Source: Nepenthes gracilis (taxonomy: Eukaryota > Streptophyta > Magnoliopsida > Caryophyllales > Nepenthaceae). Taken from it: DNA of 64,000 nucleotides. The notes beneath the pieces were generated by a model that was given only the letters and a program-made list of their open reading frames with translations, was not told where the DNA came from and searched no databases. The stretch is from NCBI GenBank assembly GCA_033239525.1, contig BSYO01000023.1, forward strand, positions 15,556,763-15,620,762. The letters run 5' to 3'. How positions within the stretch are numbered: the first letter of the stretch is position 1; every line of letters begins with the position of its first letter. The translations under genes were made by a program, and so were the position numbers. Shown piece by piece: positions 57,610 to 64,000 of this stretch.

Positions 57610-58755
57610 CTACTGATGCTCCTCCTTGACAAACCTGTGCCAATACCAGTGCTGCTTCCACACAATATCCATGGAGTCCAAGGGTATACCCTTGGTCTCT
57701 GGCACAAAAAGGGCGACAAAAATGGTCATGAGGGCAATCCAGGCAGCATAGAAGAGGAATGCCCCGTACTTGAAGTGGCAAAGCATTGACAAGAACGTTT
57801 GAGAGAGCACAAAAGTGGTGGCAAAGTTGACAGCAACATTGATACTTTGGCCTGTTGGCCTGATCTTGAGTGGGAATATTTCACTTGGGACAAGCCAGCT
57901 TAGAGGACCCCATGACCAACCAAAGCCAGCAGCATATATGCACATGAGGACTAGAACAAATATGGCTTGGCCTTTTGATAGGTGTCGCATTCCTGACACC
58001 CCTGCCATTACAGCTAGTGCCACTGCCACTGCAACCTACATACGTAGATTACATACATAACAGATATTTTTACAGAAATTAAACAAAAATAGTTACTAAA
58101 TCAGATGATTAATGGATGGATGGAGTACCTGGCAAATGAACATTTGGGTGCCACCCTCAAGGAATAAGAACCTTCGACCAAATCGATCCACGACCAGAGT
58201 AGATACCAGGATTGAGCCCAGATTTACGAGGCCCAAGACGATGGCTGCTAGCAGAGCTGAGTCCCTACCAAACCCAACTGACTGGAACAACACAGGTGCA
58301 TAGAAGGCGATGATGTTAATCCCAGTCACTTGCTGAAAGAATGGTATTAAGATGGCCATCACAAGGTGAGGTCTGTACTGCCTCTCAAAAATGGTGACAA
58401 ATGGCTCCTTTGCCGCCGCTTTTGCTACTTCGCTTGCCCTGATCAGCTCCGTCAGCTCTGCTCCCACATCTGCCTTGCCCCGCACTTTGGCCAGCGCCTT
58501 TCTGGCCTTCTCTAACTTCCCCCTTTCCACAAGACTGCTTGGTGTGTCCGAGATCATGAGCGCCCCAAGTGTCATGATTAGAGCTGGTACGACTGCCAGG
58601 CCAAGGGAAAGACGCCACCCCCAACTTCGCCTCGCCGTCCCGTAGTTGATGCAGTTGGCCCCAACCACTCCTATGCCTATGAAGAACTGGAAGCCTGTGT
58701 TGAATGCACCTCGATATTTTGGTGGAGCCACCTCTGACAGATAAACAGGAGTTGC
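57610..58755 (-). CDS. Sugar/H+ symporter, STP (monosaccharide transporter) family, C-terminal two exons
   Basis: Minus strand; exon 58755-58129, intron 58128-58036 (CAG|GTACTC ... TGTAG|GTTGC, phase 0), exon 58035-57610 with stop. About 350 codons with MFS sugar-porter marks in order: 'PPKYRGAFNTGFQF', 'FFQQVTGINIIAFYAPVLFQ' (helix 7 sugar site), 'DRFGRR', 'GPLSWLVPSEIFPLKIRPTG' (helix 10 and loop) and 'PETKGIPLD'. These proteins import hexoses with protons across the plasma membrane. The family is about 510 residues; helices 1-4 (about 155 residues) are missing. The exon's 5' edge is a good acceptor (TTGTAG|GCAACTCC) at the usual 'Q|A(V/T)P(L/V)YLSE' intron site. So the gene either continues upstream across transposon-filled intron sequence beyond 64000, or has lost its first exons. 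The frame is clean with no stop, and the codons look selected. Confidence 0.9.
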
Positions 58756-59024
58756 CTACAATTTTATTATTATTATTCTTTTTTGCTGTAGTTCAGTAGA
58801 CCACTCACAAAATGAAATTGATGTGCATGTAACTTATTGTTTTTTTGGTATAATATCTTGATATTTTAAATTGAACATTTTCAATTGATATTAGTAAAAA
58901 TTATTAATTGTAAAATTAAATTATATAAATAAGTCTTTCAAAAATGATATGACATGATCGATCTTTGATGATTTTTAAATAATTATAACATATTATAAAG
59001 TATAATTTTTTAAATGATAAAGTC
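58756..59024 (-). other. Upstream intron or flank of the transporter gene
   Basis: AT-rich sequence directly upstream of a good 3' splice site. No first exon and no promoter can be seen before the next repeat begins. Confidence 0.5.
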
Positions 59025-59349
59025 TATCATTTTTTATATTTAATTATTAATTAGGAAAAATTTTCTTACTCAAGAGACATTATATTTTGATATAATTTTA
59101 AAATATTATTTAATTAGTAAATATTAAAAGTTTAAAGAATTCTTCACGTTAAATTATACCTCCATAGTGGCAATAGTATTAATAGTTGTAAAAATAATAA
59201 CAAAAATAACAATAGAGCAGTTTGCCAATTTCCCTAACAAACCCTTGTTCTCCTTCTTCCAACCTCTTCTTCTTCTTTGAGCCCAAACCGTTCTCGCACT
59301 TTCTCCATCCCATGGCCGACCAAACGATTCCCTCTTTACCAACCAAATT

Positions 59350-60380
59350 TGTTGGAAAATGGTCACTCCCTTGTGGGTGATTTCAACAAACTAGTTTGTC
59401 ATCGGAGTGCATTAGCCGGTTAACGTATATTAACCGACTGGAAGGCACAGACAGTCAACGGGTTGGTCAACGGATGGTCAACGGTTGGTCAACGGACGGT
59501 CAATGGTTGGTCAATGGAGGATTGACCGAATGGATGTGCAAGACGGTTAACAGAAGATTGACCGGCTAAGGCTGGAAAGGAAATCAAGAAAGGATTTCCT
59601 GATAGTATTTTTGGAGTAGAAAATACTGGAGCGCCTTTGGATTGCCGGTCAACATGTTGATCAGATGGGAAGGAAGAATTTACCCGGTTGGTATTACGGT
59701 ATGGAATCAACTAAGGAACACCGAAGACTCTTGTGATAGCCAATGGCACGACGGCGCAAGGGACTTGATCGGCAAAGAACGCATCGAGGACGTCGTGATG
59801 CAGCCGCAACAAGTTGCTAGACCAGCGAGGCGGTGTGGCGGACTGCTGCGCATGCGCGCTGTGCGGGTGGCATGTTGCGAGAGTTGATGGATGAAGTTGT
59901 TGGCGGGTTGTAGAGCGAGGTGGCGACATTTGACCACACTCAACCTCCGCCTATTGGTTAAAGTCTTACAGAGCGGAGACCATCATATATACGCATGCTG
60001 GGCATGCAGTGGTGTGTGGGAGAGTGAAAGAAAGCATCCGAGCACGGTAAAGTGCAAGGAGGGGAAATCCAAGGGTAAAGGAACAAGAGAGGAGTGCACC
60101 ACCAGTGAGAAGGAGAAGAAAGAAAAACAGAGAGTAAAGAGTGGAGTGTTTCCCGTTTACTCCGGTGAGGTTTTTCTTTGTTATTCTCGGGTGTGTCACG
60201 GATACTCCATCTTAGAGGTTTGTAACCTATTTTTCACATAGTGGATTTGCTGTCCGACTCGCTCCCGTGGTTTTCCCTTAGTTCATAAGGGTTTCCACGT
60301 AAAACGACGTGTGCTTCTTTTTCCTCTTTCTCTTCTCTATTTGTCATTCTGTTCGGACGACCACCTTCCGGCCAACAACA
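59350..60380 (+). repeat. Copia-type solo LTR, copy 2, with W-box array
   Basis: Ends TGTTGG...CCAACAACA; aatt directly flanks both ends (59346-59349; 60381-60384). It shares 'gagtgcaccaccagtgaga', 'tttactccgg', 'acatagtggattt', 'ctcccgtggttttcc' and 'gtttccacgtaaaa' with copy 1. TATA-like 'catatatac' lies at 59984-59992. A solo LTR with no internal genes. Confidence 0.72.
59453..59651 (+). promoter_or_regulatory. Tandem W-box array in the copia-type LTR
   Basis: GGTCAA recurs at 59465, 59476, 59487, 59498 and 59509, an exact 11-bp period. AGTCAA is at 59453, TTGACC at 59522 and 59558, and GGTCAA at 59646. All are WRKY W-box cores (TTGAC[C/T]) in one or other orientation. A role in induced transcription is inference. 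Confidence 0.55.
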
Positions 60381-60815
60381 AATTGATTCGGCACAACAAA
60401 TTTTTGGCTTCATCTTTCCTTCCCGATTTCTATATATACAGCTTTCACTTCCCTTATTTGCATTCATCAAATGAAATTGGCAAACAGAGAAAATAAAAAT
60501 TGAAGAAGAAGAAGAGGCGCCAAAGCCACCGCTGCTGCTATTGACTACTGCTACTGTTGCCAGAAACGGTGGTCGTTATTAGAGTTGCTGTCAAATGGTG
60601 CTGTAAGCCGCTGTTGCTGTTACCAATGCGGCTAATGCTGTACTTCGCTTTTCGAGAACCCGAAAAAAAAAAGAACATCAGGCAAGTGTGTTCCTCATTC
60701 CTCGTGTATTTGGTCATCTTGCAAGTGTTTCTCTCCTTTAATTTTCCTCCTCATTCTCACATAATCATTCGCGCGTTGATGTTGAAATGATAATTGGTGG
60801 AGTTTAGAGGACGTA

Positions 60816-61244
60816 TGTTACCGGCTTAATTAATCGGGACATTTCAGCACCGACGGAGTCTCCAATCACAAGGAAGAGCACCTGGACTGCACAACCTCCT
60901 CTGAAACTGCGGGATTACATCCGGGCTTGAGAAAGTTGATTAGTTCACTAGAATTTCTTATATGCTGTTCAGCTTTTTCTTATTTTTCTTATTTTACTAC
61001 ACGTGGGCAGTTGTTTGTTTCAACTTCCTTTATTTTCTGTTTAGAGAATATGCTTTTGTTGCTTATATACTGCGTGGGATACAGCTAACAAGGAACAGAA
61101 CACTTATACTTCATTCTGCCTCTCATTCTCTCGTCTCTTCTTTTCCCCTCCCTGTTTCCTCTTTCTTCCTCTACCTTCTACTTCCTCTCTATCAGATCTT
61201 CGCCTCCCTAGTTGGGCGTTGTTGTATCGACGGTGAGCGTATCA
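60816..61244 (+). repeat. 5' LTR of the Reina-like element
   Basis: 429 bp, TGTTACCGGCTT to GTATCA. Its first 250 bp match 63751-64000 almost base for base, which suggests a recent insertion. It contains a CT-rich stretch at 61110-61200, like the LTR of the gene-capturing element. Confidence 0.87.
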
Positions 61245-61264
61245 ATTTGGTGCTCTCATTGAGA
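61245..61264 (+). promoter_or_regulatory. Primer-binding site of the Reina-like element
   Basis: Directly after the LTR: atttggtgctctcattgaga, nearly the same as at 17847-17866. tRNA not assigned. Confidence 0.6.
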
Positions 61265-61268
61265 CAAA

Positions 61269-62300
61269 TGGCAGAGGGGATGGTGACGCGCTACAAAGCC
61301 CTCGAAGAGTCCATAGCCATGGTAGCACAGGAAGTAAAGGAGCTCGCCGTCACTGTGCATCAACACTCTGAATGCCTCACCTCACACTCAACCTCGACGG
61401 AAAATATTCAGCAAATCCTTAGTGAGTTCCAACAGTCCTTCATGGATATTCGCCAATCCCTCCATCGTCTCGAACGAAATTCAAATTCTTCATCACTACC
61501 TCCCTTAGTGCCCACCCCCACGTCGATTGCAGTCATTCCCACCTCACACACCATAACACTACCTCTCCTTTCTTCTCCGCAATTGGATTCACCTGCCAAA
61601 TTCGTCGATTAGGTTACCCAAACTCGAGATTCCCTATTTCGCAGGGGAAAATGTGGTGGGGTGGTTATTCCAGATTGAGCGCTTCTTCCAATATCACCTC
61701 ACTCCCCCAGATCACAAACTCACAATTGCGGCTTTTTACATGACCGGGGCGGCCCTACATGGTTCCAGTAGATGCATGCTACTCACCAATTGACGACCTG
61801 GGAGCCTTTCTCCAGAGATCTGGAGCTTCGATTTGGTCCTTCTTCCTACTTAAATCATGAAGCCCTCCTGTATAAACTTCGACAAACCTCCTCGGTGGCA
61901 GCTTACATGTCTGAATTCGAAGCAATTTCCACTCGCACTACGGGGCTCTCGACAACCAATCTCTTGAATTGCTTCTTGTCCGGCTTGAGAGATGACATAC
62001 GATGAGAATTACTGCTGTTAAAGCCATAGACACTACCGGAGGCCATTGGCATGGCCAAGCTAGTGGAGGAAAAAGTGGATATCAGCCGTCCAACTCATCA
62101 TCGGCCACCAGTGACCAAGATACCGGCAGCAATTCCTGCTCCGCCCCTCAAACAGCTACCTCGTCAGAGCTCACCACACAGATTGCCAATTAAGCGTCTC
62201 CCAACAACGGAGATGGCTGCTAGGCGTGAAAAGGCTTTGTTTCAATTGTGATGAACGGTTTACTCCCGGCCATAGGTGTAAACCTCCACAGTTTTTGTGT
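61269..62300 (+). pseudogene. Gag of the Reina-like element
   Basis: ATG 61269 begins MAEGMVTRYKALEESIAMVA with a coiled-coil-like N-terminus. After a stop at 61610 the capsid block follows in shifted frames ('FAGENVVGWLFQIERFFQYH', 'WEPFSRDLELRFGPSSY', 'LRQTSSVAAYMSEFEAI'), then the zinc knuckle CFNCDERFTPGHRC near 62237-62278, which is intact. At least three breaks (61610, about 61790, 62003). Confidence 0.75.
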
Positions 62301-63212
62301 ATGCTGGTAGAAGAAGACCCCTCTAGTATCACGACTGTTTCACTGTCAGAAGCTGATTTGGTAGAAGGCGATTTTGGAACAGAACACTCTCTCGAGGTTG
62401 AATCTCCTCCCCCTACTCCTGAACATGCTCCGACTATCTCTCTGCACGCGTTGGAAGGCCACTTCGTTCCCTCCACTTTGAGGTTGCAAGACTACATCCA
62501 GGGCCAACTCGTGGTTATCTTGGTGGATAGTGGTTCCACCCATAATTTCTTGCAAACCCGAATGGCCAAGCATTTTGGGCTCCCGATTGAACCCTCTCAG
62601 CACCTCAATGTCACAGTTGGGAACGGTGACTCCTTGCATTGCGAGGCACTGTGTAACCAAGTGGTGGTCACCCTGGGTAAGACAAAGTTTCCAGTGGCCT
62701 TATATTTGTTGCCCATCTATGGTGCTGATGTTGTTTTTGGAGTTCAATGGCTAGCCTCCATTGGACCCGTACTCTTTGACTACAAGGCCTTATGGGTGAG
62801 TTTTGATTTTGAGGGCCACTCAATCACCCTGCACGACTTGCCCAAGGCCACCATGTCCACCATGACACTGGGCCAGTTGCGGCGAGGAGAAATCACCAAG
62901 TCTGTTGCCACCTACTTTCAATTAACTGTGCCACAAGCACCTCAAGATGGTCAGGCAGACAACCCACTAGATGCTCCACCGACATTTAATCTTGCCCCAA
63001 ACCTTACTACAGAGCAGACTGCCTCCTTACAGTCCCTGCTCTCTTCCTATGCTGATGTTTTCTCCCTTCCTCAAGACCTACCATCCCACCGCAACACTGA
63101 TCACCGGATTCCTCTTCAACCAAATTCTTCCCCAGTAAATGTGAAGCCCTATCGGTACTCACATTTTCAGAAATCAGAGATGGAAAAGATGATTTACTCA
63201 CAGCAAGAATGA
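62300..63212 (+). pseudogene. Protease and start of RT, Reina-like element
   Basis: The open frame from 62226 to 63212 includes the knuckle, a linker, the retropepsin 'VILVDSGSTHNFLQTRMAKH' (DSGST intact, near 62515-62570) and 'IYGADVVFGVQWLASIGPV'. It then reaches the entry of RT, 'HRIPLQPNSSPVNVKPYRYS', 'HFQKSEMEKMI'. It breaks off at about 63200, where the deletion joins it to integrase. The protease part looks functional in sequence. Confidence 0.8.
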
Positions 63213-63736
63213 ACCTCATCACTGCCCTTAAAGAGAACCTACAGAGAGCTCAGCAACGCATGAAACAGCAGGCAGATAAGCATCGCACCCCGAAAGTCTT
63301 TTCCAGCGGCGATTGGGTCCTTGTTAAATTACAGCCCTGCCGTTAGACCACTGTGGTAAATCGGCAATCAAACAAGTTAGCCAAGAGGTATTATGGGCCT
63401 TTCCGAGTTTTGGAACGCATTGGACAGGTGGCATATCGCATTCAACTTCCAGAGGGCTCCAAGATACATAATGTTTTCCATATTTCCTTATTGAAGCACT
63501 TCAGGGGGGACACAACAGACCAACCAGCTGAATTTCCGGTGGAGGCTCAGGGTTCCCAACCGCTTCTAATTTCGGCAGAATTGTTAGGATTCGGAAGGAT
63601 TCTCCTTCGAGGCAAATTCATCCCATAGTTCCTGGTTTGTTGGCAAACGCAATTAGCTTCCGAGGCTACATGGGAAGCTGCTACAGAATTTATGCAAGAT
63701 TTTCCTACCTTTTACCTTGAGGACAAGTTAATTTTC
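63213..63736 (+). pseudogene. Integrase C-terminus with chromodomain-like tail, Reina-like element
   Basis: 'RAQQRMKQQADKHRTPKVFS' then 'GDWVLVKLQP' (63247-63340), one stop, then '[20 protein letters not shown]' and '[17 protein letters not shown]' (integrase GPY/F-type module). The tail (63565-63735) includes a stop at 63626 and 'ASEATWEAATEFMQDFPTFY' 'LEDK', matching the end of a chromodomain. The catalytic core is absent. Confidence 0.75.
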
Positions 63737-63750
63737 GATGGGAATGGTAA

Positions 63751-64000
63751 TGTTATCAGCTTAATTAATCGGGACATTTCAGTGCCGACGGAGTCTCCAA
63801 TCACGAGGAAGAGCACCTGAACTACACAGCCTCCTCTAAAACTGCGGGATTACATCCGGGCTTGAGAAAGTTGATTAGTTCACCAGAATTTCTTATATGC
63901 TGTTCAGCTTTTTCTTATTTTTCTTATTTTACTACACGTGGGCAGTTATTTGTTTCAGCTTCCTTTATTTTCTGTTTAGGGAATATGCTTCTGTTGCTTA
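63751..64000 (+). repeat. 3' LTR of the Reina-like element (partial)
   Basis: TGTTATCAGCTTAATTAATCGGG onward, preceded by PPT 'gatgggaatggtaa' (63737-63750). Cut by the window end. Confidence 0.87.

Larger units (their letters stand above)
59025..60815 (+). repeat. Repeat R, copy 2 (probable LTR), interrupted by a copia-type solo LTR
   Basis: 59025-59349 and 60381-60815 match the flanks of the first copy ('attaggaaaaattttctta', 'aacgattccctc'). After the insertion come a TATA-like 'ctatatatacag' (60430-60441), a CTGC-rich stretch (60520-60640) and 'caggcaagtgtg'. The copia LTR here is inserted about 18 bp away from the corresponding point in copy 1. Confidence 0.4.
60816..64000 (+). mobile_element. 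Reina-like chromovirus with internal pol deletion, runs off the window
   Basis: The 5' LTR is 60816-61244, the 3' LTR starts at 63751 and continues past 64000. Between them lie PBS, gag, protease, the first residues of RT, then directly the C-terminal end of integrase with a chromodomain-like tail, and the PPT. RT, RNase H and most of integrase (roughly 3 kb expected) are missing, so this copy is non-autonomous. The right target duplication cannot be checked; the left flank is acgta (60811-60815). Confidence 0.82.

Noticed and set aside
58129..58755. An intronless start of the transporter at the valine codon 58731
   Set aside because: That codon is GTG, and the frame continues upstream to a good 3' splice site at 58755 at a position where the family has an intron; it is an internal exon.
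59453..59527. A CRISPR-like or satellite array
   Set aside because: The repeat is an 11-mer within an LTR promoter region of a plant element. The motif is a W-box and the other LTR copy has a different arrangement.

Overview
This is nuclear DNA from a flowering plant (angiosperm). The evidence is spliced plant genes, plant LTR-retrotransposon lineages (Tekay/Del-like and Reina-like Ty3 elements, Tat-type Ty3 elements, copia-type solo LTRs) and long AT-rich intergenic stretches. I cannot name the species. No rRNA, tRNA, CRISPR array or bacterial-style operon is visible. At least 85% of the window is transposable-element sequence in nested layers. Most elements are on record through LTR ends, primer-binding sites (PBS), polypurine tracts (PPT) and 5-bp target-site duplications (TSD) that I matched by eye.

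Layout. 1-2873 and 10953-13720: a decayed plus-strand Tat element with integrase and an opposite-strand gene. A complete minus-strand Tekay/Del-like element (2879-10952, TSD ATGGG) sits inside that opposite-strand gene. 14310-16045: a repeat holding a copia-type solo LTR. 17566-21368: a small non-autonomous LTR element (TSD AATTA) whose interior carries fused host-gene fragments: an unidentified acidic segment, part of Mediator subunit MED33/REF4, and part of a receptor-like cytoplasmic kinase. 21700-43430: a plus-strand Ty3 element split inside its 5' LTR by a minus-strand Ty3 element (24004-39476). The latter is broken by three solo LTRs (26012-28463; 28960-33757; 30278-32732 inside the second). 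44036-57012: a GC-rich, nearly full-length minus-strand Tat element (TSD CAAAC) with gag, protease, RT, two RNase H domains and integrase. Between pol and its 3' LTR lie about 5 kb of opposite-strand transcription units with their own TATA boxes; one contains an in-frame GT-AG intron. 57610-58755: the only ordinary host gene, the C-terminal two exons of a sugar/H+ symporter (STP family, minus strand); its N-terminal exons are not in the window. 59025-60815: a second copy of the repeat with its own copia solo LTR. 60816-64000: a Reina-like chromovirus with most of pol deleted; its 3' LTR runs off the window.

Points most worth attention. (1) The opposite-strand gene of the Tat elements occurs twice in the GC-rich element as diverged paralogs, and again in the unrelated-looking AT-rich Tat element at the left end, which suggests long-term retention. 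(2) The fused MED33-kinase reading frame lies inside an LTR element whose termini resemble those of the Reina-like element at the right end, which suggests capture and mobilisation in trans. (3) The two copia-type LTRs carry dense WRKY-type W-box arrays arranged differently in the two copies. Motifs, LTR ends and TSDs were read directly; family names come from established knowledge of these proteins; age, mobilisation and expression are inference.
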